Shown piece after piece: positions 46,523 through 58,341 of a stretch of DNA of 64,000 nt. The notes below the pieces were generated by a model. The model was not told the DNA's origin. It worked only from the letters and a program-made list of their open reading frames with translations, and ran no database searches. Made by a program: the position numbers and the translations under genes. Origin of the DNA: Microthyrium microscopicum (taxonomy: Eukaryota > Ascomycota > Dothideomycetes > Microthyriales > Microthyriaceae); contig MU004231.1 of NCBI GenBank assembly GCA_010405405.1, positions 1,999,860 through 2,063,859 of the forward strand. Direction: 5' to 3'. Within the stretch, counting starts at the first letter, position 1. Each line of letters opens with the position of its first letter.

Positions 46523-49104
46523 ATGTGGCTGATCAATGTTCATACCATGAAGTTGGAGTCTTTTCAGGGAGCGGACGTTCCGAAATATGCCATTCTCAGT
46601 CACACTTGTAAGTCCTGTTGTCTTCACTCCCCTTTTCCCTTCAGCTTGTAAGGAGGCTCCGTTCGACGAAAAGAGTAGTGCGACGCGTATCTTCTTACCA
46701 GAAGGACTGTTGACCTTTCATAGAGGCATCATGATTGTTAACGTGTTCAAGGGAGTGATCATGAGCTGGACTTTCAAGACATGGCTGTCGGATGGAATCT
46801 GGTCAAAATAAAGCCAGGCGCCAAGAAGATTGAATACACTTGCGATCAAGCAAAAGTAGACAAACTCCAGTACGCGTGGGTTGATACCTGTTGCATCAAC
46901 AAAAGCAGTTCGGCCGAGTTGTCGGAGGCAATAAACTCAATGTTTCGATGGTACAAAGACGCGACAAAATGCTATGCCTTTCTGGTGGACGTTATCAAGG
47001 AAAACTTTGATGAGCAGTTTCCTCTTAGCAGATGGTTTACTCGCGGTTGGACCCTGCAAGAGCTTATTGCACCAGCCGGAGTCATCTTTCATGATGTGAA
47101 CTGGACTGTTCTAGGTTCAAAACAAGAGCTGCTCAAGCAAATCAGCGAGATAACTGGCATTGATGAGGATTGTCTCGAAGGCGCAGAGTTGGAAGAGATA
47201 AGCATTGCAAAGAAGATGTCTTGGGCAGCAGGACGGACTACAACTCGAACAGAGGATGTAGCATATTGTCTCTTGGGTTTGTTTGGTGTCAATATGCCTC
47301 TGTTGTATGGAGAGGATACCAAAGCGTTTGCTCGTCTCCAGGAAGAGATTATGAAGGTTTCCAACGATCAGTCCCTATTTGCCTGGGTAAGTCATTTGCT
47401 GTTCCTATTTCATGTATCTGCTCCACATTTGTGTATACCGACTTACAATTACAAGGGAATGCCCGAAAATCTTCATCTTATGAATCTAGAAAGGGATTTC
47501 TTACCCGCCCCCGTCCATATTGATCAAAGAGTTGTCGTCCTGAATATGGAATGGAGTAAACCTATTGAAGAGAAAATGGCGGATACTTCAGCATCCCCTG
47601 ACACTGCGCTAAGCGGACTTCTGGCAAACTCACCAGCCGATTTCATCAATTGCAGAAATGTCGTTCCAATTGCAAACTGGGTCGCCACATCATACGCCTA
47701 CCCACCTCCAACCCTATTTGCTAGAGAGATTCGTCTACATTTACCACGCCTCGTCACCATGCAATATCTTAGAACCTACTCTGTCGCAATCCTTGGATGC
47801 CATGTGAAAGATACAGAGTATGCGATAGGTATCGTATTCAAGTACTGGGTGAATCTTTCCTGTGTAAAATCATCTAACCTGCTCGAGCAAGACGGTGCTT
47901 CACTGCGATGTTACAATGACGAGATTCTACAATGTAGAACTTCTATAATGTAGCATTTCAACGGAGTAGTGTTTGCTCAAGTGCTGTGTTGGCGAACCAC
48001 TGTCCCTTTGTAACGTTATTTCTAACTGAAAGATGACAGGCTGGACGATGGGCTGGTCGGCTGACGGAGCCCATCGGAGTACCAACAGACTCCTCAATTC
48101 TTGAAAAGTTTGAGCTTTTCTCTTTGTGCGGGCCACTTCTATTTCGAAACGAAACCAATTATCTCAAGAGGCTTGGAATTGGTGTAATCATTAGCGACAC
48201 AGAAGTGGTAGCGGCAGGATACAAATTGACGAAGGTGTTCTGCAGTCCTACGACAACGCGAGAGGGAGAAAAGAAACTAGTTCTCCATATAGGGGAAATG
48301 GGTCGTCAAGCAGTTCTTCTATATGAACACGAGAATGGTTCAAAGTTTTGGATTCTGCTTGGAGTACTTTCTAGACTTCTAATTCGTGCTGGCTATTTCT
48401 CCGAGACCACAGATGACTCCGAAAAGGAGCTTGTTGACATGATCAAGGAGCCACTTACAACTTTCACTTGGAATCCTCAAACGCAAATCCCCGTTCAACC
48501 AGCTCGTTATCCGCCCAAGATACCACCAAGAATATCTCCGCCCCTGTACGAATTCCGAGAAAACAACAGAACCCATCATATCTATGAGGATTATGTTGTC
48601 TCGAATCAACAAGCAGGCGTAAGTAATTGGCAAATTAATGGCTGGGCTCCTGGACTATGGGTACCTATTTCATCTCCAGTTCGAAGATCAAACTCCGAAC
48701 CTTCGAATGCCTCCAACACCAGAGGGTCTTTAGTTTCAAATGTAGTTTCAAATGCTTCTGATCTCAGGAGTCAGAGATTTGGAGCTTCCATCACTTACAA
48801 CATTGTTACAAAGTCGGCGTATTGTGCATATGATACGACTTTGAAGATAAAAGCTATCAATGAATCGGAGAATAATACACTCCCTAAGGGGCCCCCCTTG
48901 GGATTGGAGGAACAGCGAATGCCCGGAAGCGATAATATTGAGCCTGACAACTGGACAGCTGTCCCACCGAATCAGCCTTCTCGAGTCCTTACTTTGGGGC
49001 CAGAGAATGATTGGGACAACGGTTCAAGAGAAGGGCCAAGGGATATATCTCGAGTGAGCCGACTCACAAACCGCTTTAAAAGCTCGGTTCTCAAAAGAAC
49101 TTAA
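46523..49104 (+). CDS. HET-domain (heterokaryon incompatibility) protein
   Basis: Proposed exons 46523-46607, 46752-47386, 47456-47863 and 48040-49104 encode about 730 residues. The HET domain is complete: MWLINVHTMKLESF, then YAILSHTWSDHELDFQDM across intron 1, KIEYTCDQAKVDKLQYAWVD, TCCINKSSSAELSEAINSMF and RWFTRGWTLQELIAP. After it comes the TEDVAYCLLGLFGVNMPLLYGE block that usually follows HET in NACHT/ankyrin-type proteins. ALSGLLANSPADF then matches the DUF8212-like region. The C-terminus is long and unrecognised, ending in a Ser/Arg-rich tail. HET domains trigger cell death or allorecognition after partner sensing. Intron 2 (69 bp) is in frame and might be retained. The donor of intron 3 is uncertain; 47852 or 47864 both keep phase, with a CTAAC branch before the acceptor at 48039. 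Confidence 0.82.
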
Positions 49105-49837
49105 CAGCGAGGCGGACGATTTTGACATCCTTTCGATAACTTGTCTTTTATGTAAATTGATTCTAGTTAAATGCTATTTTAGAAGAATTGGATATATTCT
49201 GAGTTGCCTTCTTGCGTTCAGATTACAGCTGAGATGAAGCGATTAAGACCGCGCGTAAAGAATCCTTAGTTATGACCTCTTGCCAATGGAGGAATTTGAC
49301 TTGCTTCATTATATGAATTGATAAAAAATGTACCTCACTGAAGACGAGGAGCGGAGCATCCAGAGTCATTAAAGATTTTTAGCCACGAATAAATGAGGCG
49401 CAGCTCTCGTTGCTTTTTCAGCCCATCTCGACTTTCCCAATTCAACATCATTCCACGACAACTCTTGACTTTTGCATCGTTCATTCTTTCATCGATATGT
49501 AATTGCCTTCTACTTGAGGTAATAGCCAGCATGTCTAGTAGCAGGTACCTTCATCTCAGCTCATACTGATAGTGTCATCGCGCTACTCTAGCTGTCCTCT
49601 ACCTGACTTTTTGAGGGTCTTTGGTTTGCTCAGTAACAGTCAGGCGGAGTGACAATGAGTCTTACGCATGATGAATCTCAATTGTCACGCAACCTACCTC
49701 AACAATGACTGGGCCAACCGTCACTGGCCCAAGGACCCGGAAAAACATTTAGCTGATGTTGGTAGACTTGACATCAACCCATCTCCAGAAACTCGTCCCG
49801 CTAAGCGCGTCATCTCAATCACCTCGACAAGAATAAA
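49105..49837. other. Intergenic
   Basis: This is 733 bp between two plus-strand genes. A 65-codon frame (49668-49865) overlaps the next start in another frame and is not supported. Confidence 0.5.
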
Positions 49838-51110
49838 ATGGGTGGCAACGCATTTTCAACGCTAGATACGCCCAGGCTAAGTCATGAGCAATGGGAGTTG
49901 CTGCGAGTTAGGTGCATCAAAATCCTCCTCGAATTCTATGAACAAGTGGTGTGTCCTCCTGAAGGTATGTGCTGTTATTGATTGTCTTATTATCTTGACG
50001 CGCCACATGAATTGAAAAGGATTATTTGGCCTTTGAAAGGTGAATAATCAGTTATGCTAACATCGTAAAGCGCCCGAGAAAGTTGACCATGGCGACGTGG
50101 ACCTCCTAGTCGAAGCCCCAAAACATCCTATCGAACCAGATACATTACAAAATGCCCTCGGCGCTGTTTCTCGAACGAAGGTTGGCGTGACAATGTCATT
50201 TGCCGTGCCATTACCGGAAACACAAGAATCATTTGCTCAGATCGATGTACACATTTGCGGAGAGGGTAACCTCCAATGGGAGTTGTGGATGGCAAGTTAT
50301 GGCGATCTAGTTCAAATACTGGGGCACCAAAACCGCGGAATTGGATTGACAATGAACGACAAGGGTCTCAATGTTCGTGTACCAGAGGTTGAGATCACCA
50401 ATCGCAAACAAGCTATGATATTGTTGACCAAAGAACCGATCAAAGTCATGCAATTCCTAGGTCTTGATGCTGAACATTGGCAGCGGGGATTCGCCACATT
50501 GGAAGATCTTTTCTTCTGGTGCTCCGCGGGAAGATTCTACAATAAACCCAAATCAAGCGATGCGGCTCCCGAGCAAACTACAAATGACAGGGCAAGACTC
50601 AAGAAGAGACCCATGTTCGCCAATTACTTCTACGAATGGATCCCAGCGCACCCTGAAGCTTGGCAGAATGATGAACGAGTACAGAGAGATGTGGTTCTCC
50701 AAGAGGCGATCAAGTCTTTTGGAGTCCGGACTCAATACGAAGCTATTATGACTACTTGGCGTCAGGAGGTTAATGCAAACGATGCGCTGATATCTATCAA
50801 AGAATCGCTTCCTATCACTGGCTCCGCTCTAGGTCTGGTCTTGAAAGGTATCAAAAGATGGGTCACGTTCAAAGATGGTCAACCGCAAATGCGGCCTTTG
50901 GGTGAACCAGAAGAGGATATTACTAAGCTTCCGGATTGGCTACCACGAATCACCAGTGAAGAACTAGGCCAATTGAACGAGTGGTTGCAAAAAAATTGGC
51001 CCGAACTCAAATCTAGAGAGAAACACAGAAGCGAGGCAAGGCGTGAGCTTGGCCAAGGTGTGGCAGGTTCCATGGCTACTCTCAGTCTACTCCCCACGGA
51101 TCAACTTTAA
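49838..51110 (+). CDS. Nucleotidyltransferase-fold protein candidate
   Basis: Two exons (49838-49964, 50071-51110; 106-bp intron, GCTAAC branch) give 388 residues. The N-terminus MGGNAF and the segment VDHGDVDLLV (Asp51, Asp53), followed by a strand with a third acid (QIDVHIC, Asp101), match the order of the polymerase-beta-type nucleotidyltransferase signature (GG/GS, DxD, D). The gap between GG and DxD is about 45 residues, much longer than the usual 10-13, with a helix between. The rest is helical, without a recognised second domain; SREKHRSEARRELGQG near the C-terminus is very basic. Homologous uncharacterised proteins with GGNAF and HGDxD seem to exist in filamentous fungi, from memory of the pattern only. 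Substrate and role are unknown. Confidence 0.68.
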
Positions 51111-51870
51111 CTTAATCAATGGACATTGTAAGAGGACCTCAGCTGCCACTTGCATACACCACGCTGACGTGCCAAGCAGGGCGGTAGGTTGGGGATCGAA
51201 TGGTAATCCTTACAATCATCGAGATTATCGATCCGGTGGATGAAGAATCTACCAGGAAATCATCCTCGTGCTGTTCTGTCTCTTCTGTTTCTCTGGTGTT
51301 GTTCCAATTCGATCTAAGAGAAATGAACCCACCTTGCATACAGTTCCCCATGATTTGTGTTCTGTGATTTCAAACTTTGTTTGAATCTGCGCGAATCACA
51401 GTATTATAGAGTCTGCATTTGACACCACCGCATGTTAGGGCATAGACGAAAGTCTAGTAATTAGCTCACTTCGCCCAGCTCCTGTTTGCCAACACTGATG
51501 AGACCCCACGGATAACCCGGCGGACAGTCCTCTCGCCAAAGACCAGGTCAAAAGGGCCATTTCCTCTTTACGGCCATTTGTTCGAAATTTTGGTCCTAAA
51601 TTTGCTAGGTATATGTCGTTGGTGCGTAGTTTTTCCCAATCATGGCGATACGTGGGGACTTACAAGCCCTGATGCTAGAAGTTTAATATATTCGACACCA
51701 CCATCAATTCTGTAAGCTCGATTCCCCGCAAATTGAGATGGTAGCCATGGTCTGAGGAGGGCTCACAAATGGCTAATCGACTTACTCTCTCGTGTCTGCA
51801 TCTCTCCTTCACTCTTTAGAGGGCCTGTCACTCAAAGACTGTGTCTTCTTCCCGTATTGCTGGCGCAAGT
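51111..51870. other. Intergenic, may hold the missing first exon of the next gene
   Basis: This is 760 bp with no supported gene. The pseudoprotease that follows lacks a signal peptide in the exon I can assign, so a short upstream exon may lie here; ATG GCT AAT CGA at about 51770 opens a hydrophobic but soon stopped frame. Confidence 0.4.
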
Positions 51871-53814
51871 ATGGGAAAGCAGAACTATCGAAGATGGAGG
51901 CTTAGGAAAAGAGGATCTGGTCCACCTCCAGATCCTCTGGTTATACCGACTTCTGGAGAATAGTATGTTGTCATGTTCGTGGCAAATCATGACCTTTACT
52001 GACCTCGTATTCACAGTATTGGCAACGATGGACCATGGTCGACATTTGCTTTGCGCGTCGGTAATCCGCCTCAGTTTGTGAAGGTATTAGCATCGACATC
52101 AAGTCCCGAGACATTCGTCGTCACTTCGAAAGGATGTAATTCTGAAGATCCCAAAGACTGTACTGTAGACAGAGGATTGTTCTTTGATAGCAAAGCATCA
52201 ACTTCGTGGCAGGACTGGCCCAATGGAACCGAGTATGCACTGGACGCAGACCGTGGATTGCCAATGGATGGAAGGGCACTATATGGTACTGACTCGATTA
52301 TGATTATGGGCCATCGATCAGATCCGGATGGAGTTCATGTACCAGGCCATACCATTGCGCAGATTACAACAAAAGATTACTTCCTAGGTAGGAGCCTTCA
52401 GACTAATTAGAGTGTGTAGCTAATGATTGCCAGGCTCAATCGGTCTATCGCCACGAAAGCTTTCACCCGACAAGGCGAGGGAGGGCCGTACCAGCAATCT
52501 GGTTGACATGAAAAATCGAGGCTTGATACCTAGTCTCACTTATGGTTACACAGCTGGAGCTAAATATCGTGCGTAATGCCATTGCATTCGACTTATACCT
52601 ACTAACAGTGTCTAGGGCGGCAAGGACCAAGCTCAAGGCCAGCGTATGCTAGTCTAATACTAGGCGGTTATGACAAGACTGCATACATTCCCAACAATGT
52701 CGACTTCAAAATGGGATCAGAAGATGTTGGACGCGATCTGTCAGTTTCAGTTCGATCAATATCCATTGGCACAAATGATAGCGTCGTTGCAGCAACACCA
52801 ATCGTTGGGCAACCCTTTTCTGCTGTTATTGACTCAGCAGTCTCACAGTACTGGTTGCCACGAGAGGTCTGTGAAGCCTTCGCCCGGACTTTCGATCTCA
52901 AATACAACTCCACAGCTGGACTCTATCTACTAAATAACACTCAACACAACACATTGATGAACGAAAACCCCGTTGTATCATTCACTTTGGCCAATGACGC
53001 CGATCCAACCAAGGAAGTCACCATTTCTCTTCCTTACTCAAGCTTCGAGCTTAAAGTTACGGCTGAATATCCACATGTCCCTGCCTGGAGCCGATACTTC
53101 CCAATCAAACCTGCCTCAAACCCCTTACAATTCACCTTGGGACGAGCATTTCTACAAGAAGCATATCTGGTAGCAAACTATGAAACGAAAAATTTCACGC
53201 TAGGTCAGCGCTTGTATACTACAGACCGCACGACCGTTACGCCAATTCGAGATCCTCATCGGCCAGCTGAAAGCGAAGTATCAAACGCAGCCACCTATGG
53301 CCTCATTGCAGGTGGATGCGCCTTGGCTGGATTATTAATTTTATTCCTTGTCTACCGCTGTGCACGAAAACGAAGCAATGATGAAGAAGCAAAAGAATCA
53401 ACGTATGGTAAAAGCGAGCTTGACAGCAACAATCAAACCATATTTGAGCTTGACAAAACCGAGGTTATCGAATTGGAAGGCACAAGCCGTGTGGAAGCTC
53501 CAAATAACGACATCAAGTGTCTATTCGACAGCCACGAGGAACACGTTGCGGCCGCTGGACCTTTTGAACTACCTGCAAATGAAGAGCCCGACCATGTGGG
53601 AAGACCAGGACCATCCTCGTTAAATTCCAGCCGTGAAGGCGACGATGAGATCCTCGTTAGCCCCATAGACGGCACGATATCTTCAGCATCGAATTTAACG
53701 ATGAGCACATGGGGCCCGGTGACTCCAATTGAAGGTCCCACTGGTTCGATTACTCGACAGCCATCAGACCAAACACTTCCGCCAATCGAGGAGAAGCACA
53801 GAGACTGGCGCTGA
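51871..53814 (+). CDS. Membrane-anchored aspartic-protease-like protein, catalytically degenerate
   Basis: Four exons (51871-51962, 52017-52387, 52434-52568, 52616-53814; introns 54, 46 and 47 bp) join in phase to at least 598 residues. The fold follows pepsin-type A1 proteases: GNDGPWSTFALRVGNPPQFVKVL, a flap-like region, GSIGLSPRKL, SLILGGYDK and FTLGRAFLQEAYLV. The first catalytic DTGS is replaced by STSS (VLASTSSPET), and the second reads IDSAVS instead of DTGT. A single membrane helix (GLIAGGCALAGLLILFLVY) follows at about residue 430. A 150-residue cytoplasmic tail rich in Ser, Glu and Asp follows the helix. Such fungal A1-like proteins may act as surface sensors or binding proteins instead of proteases; this is inference. 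The N-terminal exon is uncertain, because no signal peptide is visible before PPPDPLVIPTSGE. Confidence 0.78.
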
Positions 53815-54443
53815 ACTTTTCAACACGATAACCTCCATTTTCAATTGTTTTCTGTATATATGTATCATGATACCCCATCCGTAACGAACAAGATCACCAT
53901 TTGAGTGGCAACCGTTTAGATTCGGAGACCACCACAACGTTTTGATTTGCAACATCTAAACCAAAGCATCATTCACACAAGAAACGTACTCTTAATTTCC
54001 CGCCAATACATCACAACCTTCTCCGAGCCGTCCTCCTCGGATGGCGCTCATGGCTTGTCCATCTTATATACTAATGACATCTCGGTCGGTCTCGATGGAT
54101 TGAACTCGAGCTGACCTAGAAGCTGTACAACTAGTGCTTTGTACTTTACCGCAGCCTGAAGAATAGGCTTCTCTGTAAATTAGCCTGAATGAACACTTGA
54201 AGATACAAAAAAACCCATGAGCGGTTTCGTTTGCTCTGCTGGCCAATAAATTAGATCTGTGCATTAGTTCACTCGCGTTTCGGTCTACATTTGGTCTCAT
54301 ATGCGACATGTAGGACAACTTGTTCATTGAGAGACATCATTTGATCTCACATTTACCGAACAGATATGAGCATCTGATTATCGAAAACCAAAGCCTATTC
54401 TTCCGCAGGTTCCGTTCCATGCCAGTTCCAACTAATCGTCCAG
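53815..54443. other. Intergenic between convergent genes
   Basis: This is 629 bp between gene ends. I see no gene. Confidence 0.5.
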
Positions 54444-55751
54444 TTATTCTACCTTTGGTTCTGGCTTCAAGAACCACTTCTTCTTGACAAACAGAAAAGT
54501 GTGCATCATTAGCCCAACAGCCCATGCAGTTCCATTAGGAAGTTCATCAGACAATGCCGTCATGGCATATCTTTCAATGGTTGTATAAGGAGCTCCAGGC
54601 GTGAAAAACATGAAATTCATCATGTCAAGTGTCTTTTGCTGTACTTCTGCTGCACGACGAAACATGTCATCTTCAAAGCCCTTTAAGGCAAATGAAAGTA
54701 TTGGTCTAAGATCCCGAGACGTATTTATTGAGCCTTCCACAGCCTTGCTTATCACCCGCGATAGGTCCAAGGCATCCGTCATGGCAAGATTGACTCCTTC
54801 ACCAGCGAAAGGTGTCATCAAATGTGCAGCGTCACCAATAAGTGTCAGTCCAGGAACGTGTTTCCACCGAATACCAACTGGTAGATGATATAGGTCGCGG
54901 TTTACCAGTCCACCACTATCTATTGCATCTAGTAGTGATGTGATCCGCTCGTCCCAGTCTGTGTATCCCTTTAAAGCGGCGCTTCTCAACGCCTCGCCGT
55001 TTTGCTCATCCAGCCCGTTAGTCTTCGTCCAGTTTTCAGGTCTGGCCCAGATTGCTGACACGTTGAGACAACCATCTCCCAGCTGCTGAGCCATAATACT
55101 CTTACCATCTGAGAAGCTGAAAAAAGATCCTCGATTCGCCATAGCATGAAGTTTCGGAAATCGTTTTTCCGCATCATGTATTAGTCCCCAAACTCCTCCA
55201 ACTCCTGCGTAAGACGGGAATTCGTCGCTCAACAGCTTGCGCACTCGACTGAACGCTCCATCTGCTCCAACCACCAGATGATAAGGACCATGGTCCTTTC
55301 CATCATCATCAGACAACCACCATTCCCCATCCCTTCCCACCACTTCCTTGATCTTCACACCCCATTTTATCGAATTCTGGGGCATGCTGGCCACAAGGAT
55401 TTCCCGTAGTCGAGACCGATCGATTTCCGGTCTGCCGTGCTTGCTTTCTCCAGTACTTCCAGGTCTTCTTATGTAAATGCGATACTGCTTGTCTGCAAAA
55501 GTGAATGCCTCGCCATCGTATCGCGCGTGCTTCAAGTATTCATCGTGTAATCCTGCCTCTTTGACTGCCTTGATGCCAGTGTTGTAATGCAGATCAAGTG
55601 TGCCGCCTTGGGTGCGCGCTTCTAATGATTTCTCGGCTTCAAAGATGGTACTGGGGATGTCGGCGCGATGTAAGAGCCGAGCGAGAGTGGTGCCTGCCGG
55701 TCCGGCCCCTATGATCGCGACTTTGGCGTCTTGTTTATTGGAGAGCTGCAT
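54444..55751 (-). CDS. FAD-dependent monooxygenase (PHBH/TetX-like)
   Basis: This intronless gene encodes a 435-residue class A flavin monooxygenase. The FAD Rossmann motif is VAIIGAGPAGTTLARLLHRA (residues 11-30), followed by the Glu of FEAEKS that binds ribose. The DG motif is VVGADGAFSRVR, and the GD motif TLIGDAAHLMTPFAGEGVNLAM lies near residue 300. FAD_binding_3 enzymes use NAD(P)H and oxygen to hydroxylate aromatic or polyketide substrates; the TetX-like branch includes enzymes that inactivate tetracyclines and others in fungal metabolite pathways. The C-terminus (AWAVGLMMHTFLFVKKKWFLK) is weakly hydrophobic and may touch a membrane. No other biosynthetic gene lies next to it, so a role in detoxification is as likely as biosynthesis. 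Confidence 0.9.
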   Translation of the reverse strand: MQLSNKQDAKVAIIGAGPAGTTLARLLHRADIPSTIFEAEKSLEARTQGGTLDLHYNTGIKAVKEAGLHDEYLKHARYDGEAFTFADKQYRIYIRRPGSTGESKHGRPEIDRSRLREILVASMPQNSIKWGVKIKEVVGRDGEWWLSDDDGKDHGPYHLVVGADGAFSRVRKLLSDEFPSYAGVGGVWGLIHDAEKRFPKLHAMANRGSFFSFSDGKSIMAQQLGDGCLNVSAIWARPENWTKTNGLDEQNGEALRSAALKGYTDWDERITSLLDAIDSGGLVNRDLYHLPVGIRWKHVPGLTLIGDAAHLMTPFAGEGVNLAMTDALDLSRVISKAVEGSINTSRDLRPILSFALKGFEDDMFRRAAEVQQKTLDMMNFMFFTPGAPYTTIERYAMTALSDELPNGTAWAVGLMMHTFLFVKKKWFLKPEPKVE

Positions 55752-57289
55752 AATTGTTCAAGACTGATTTTCGCTGTATTTGACGGTGATTGATACTTCA
55801 AATGTTGATGGAATGAATTTCTATGAGCGCAAAAAGTGGACCTGAACCCTTGTGCGATTGAGGCCGAGTCTTTTATCGCTTTCCAGCAGGGAGAGCTAGA
55901 GCTGCCAGGCAACAACTTTTGAATATATTACATGCACAACAAGCCCATCATACTGGTATTTCTGTATGATCAAATAGTTTCCTTGCTTGATGTGTAAACT
56001 GAGAATCTCACTACCTCGACTTTGTTTGTGCCATACCGTATCATTTCATTTCTCCATAGGATTTCGCTTTGAAAAGCATTGAGTTCGAGCCTCAACGAGT
56101 TTTAAGAAAACAAAGCTCCGAAACGTTGACAATAACTTATATGTACATCTACTTGGGTACTTGGTCAAAAGCGGTATATGACAAACTTTGTTCACATAGG
56201 TCGGAGTGTTCTCGCCTAGTTGGTACCTCGTGAGTCATGCGTCTAAGTCAGACTTATTTTAAGTCACTGCGATATATATCAATTTTTCGTGGAAACTTGA
56301 GACTTACCGCGCATGCCTAAAGAAAGTTATTGGAACATTTCCAACCATACTTACTCTGTCAACTGCGAACTACTTCCAGTAACAGAAGAAGAAGGAACTG
56401 CCAGTGAATGTCCACTACACATAAGAAGATTGAACACATCATTGTTGAGATCTCGAGTTCCCGCTAGTATTTGACAACATCGTAGACTTTTCTCTTCTTC
56501 TTTGAACAGAGAACACTTTCATCACATTACAACCGATATCTTTAATTGATGGGGAGTTCATAGAAGAGATTGCTCTGTAGAGCCAGCAGGAACAGGAGTC
56601 ATAGCGACAAAGGGTGAAAGGAATCAAGAATCGTGAAGTGTTGGCATTATTTTCGAGGACGTAGAGAAGGATTGCATCATGAGCGAGTTTTCCAGGATTT
56701 GTTATTGCTAGTCATCGAAAGTTATCAATCATGGATAGAACCTGATGATGTTCTGGCTATAGCTAATCTCGTTTGAATATTCGGGTTCTCCTAGAAAATG
56801 CGTCGCACAAGGCGTTTGAATCAAAGTCGCTCTCCCTGTTACGCGCTGTTAGGTCTGCTAGTCGTTTATGTTCTGGGATAATACTCTGACTCTTTGTGTT
56901 GTTTATACACATACTCAGCGAGTATCAATATGGTATGACGATCTGGTGGACACTCATGGTCATCTTATGCAGGACTTTACTTGATTGGACATTTAGAAGA
57001 TCTGACGGTCAATCAGATATCTTGACTACACGATATCTTGGGAGCAAACGTTATGACTGAATTGAGCGATCTAATGCTAGTCCAGCCAAGCCGTCCTAGT
57101 CATACTTCATAATCCACATGCCCACTGTGCCCACATCTATTTAAGTGCAACAAGACTCAAGCACATAACTCGCAAATCCACAAACTCGACTCAGTTCTCG
57201 TCTCAACTATTCCAACCAAGATCTGGACACGAGCTTACTACCTCTTCACCGTTTTCCTCTCCATCTGTTTTCGTTTCCACAAGGTCGAC
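55752..57289. other. Intergenic 1.54 kb, no supported gene
   Basis: This covers the promoter of the monooxygenase, a long featureless stretch, and the promoter of the small gene at 57290 (TATTTAAG at about 57138). I find no ORF with content. Confidence 0.5.
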
Positions 57290-57837
57290 ATGGCAACTCA
57301 TCCCAATTTCCGCGTAGTAAGACTTTCCTGAATTCCTAGATATGACAGACAAGAGAGCATTGGCACGTGGACCTCTAGAACCAGAGTACACGATATCATC
57401 CCCTCCTGCCTTCTGTTTCTATCAAATTGTCACTGCCCTTCATGGCACCGCCGCTCATGCGACGTGCTAACAACTCCCAGAGCTATCACAAACGCTTCAC
57501 CCCACAAGAGCAAGACAAATATGATCCAGACATCATGGGGATGGAAGTGACAGCCCCAGCTCCTACGGTGATCCTTTTGAAGAGAGACCAACAAGCAGTG
57601 AAATGGACTACAACCTGGCGAATTGAAATAACCAGTTCTATACTTTCGAAGGGGTTTCATAGCTTTGAAAAGACATATCCGTACGATGCCATGACATCCA
57701 TTGGATGGACCGATGTCGTGCATAAGCAGGTTGAAAAGGCAGTCGCTGATGCTAAAGAGGAGAGAGGGTTATTCGAGGCTCTTCAGATGTCTACTTCGAC
57801 TATTAGTGCTAACAGAGACGCGTGGCCTATGGAATAG
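57290..57837 (+). CDS. Small unknown protein, paralogue of the gene at 58342
   Basis: The start MATHPNFRV at 57290 parallels MATVPNGQP of the next gene. A phase-0 intron from 57317 (GTAAGA) to a CCAG before 57385 would join it to the main frame, which is otherwise open from ATG 57427 or 57442 to 57837. The main part (APPLMRR, MEVTAPAPT, TTTWRIEITSSILSKGF) aligns with the neighbour's APPLGPI, MEVAAPAPM and LTWTLDITSIYLAGNTF. The protein is about 130-160 residues, with no signal peptide, Cys pattern or known domain. The equivalent acceptor used by the neighbour is altered here (CATG instead of GCAG before the Ala-Pro-Pro), so the 5' structure has diverged or the gene is decaying. Confidence 0.55.
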
Positions 57838-58341
57838 TTTTGCTGGTTTTGTGCTGGTAGGTTTGCTTCAAGAGCACTGGGCTTGAAAGACCTTGTTGAG
57901 GACAGATAAAATCGATTGAATTGATCCGTTGTCTCCTTATGCGACGTGCGATCTCGACGAAAGCATACCTCTTTTATGCTGTTCGTCAAACAAACTGTGG
58001 AAAGTCATGCCCATCTCTGATGTGATTGTATGAGGCAGTATGTCCACCGAATCTGATCATCACCCGCTCATTAACACCTGAAAAAGTCTCGGCGGCGACG
58101 CAATTCGATCTAAGAACAATGAATCTGTACTAGCACCGGCCAAAGCTTTGCTGGCACACAAGCATAAAACCTGAAGCTCACGTCTCGTCAATAACCTCTC
58201 GCTTGTACCCGAACCAAAACTTTATACACAATTGCACTCAACACACACTGAACCACAAGCTATACGACCAAGAGTCTATACATCGGTCAATTATCTTCTA
58301 TTCGTTCCAGTGGACCAGCTAACACTTTATACAGCTTCACC
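57838..58341. other. Intergenic between the two paralogues
   Basis: This is 504 bp. The last 150 bp hold TTTATAC-type sites and a C/A-rich leader before the second copy. Confidence 0.45.
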
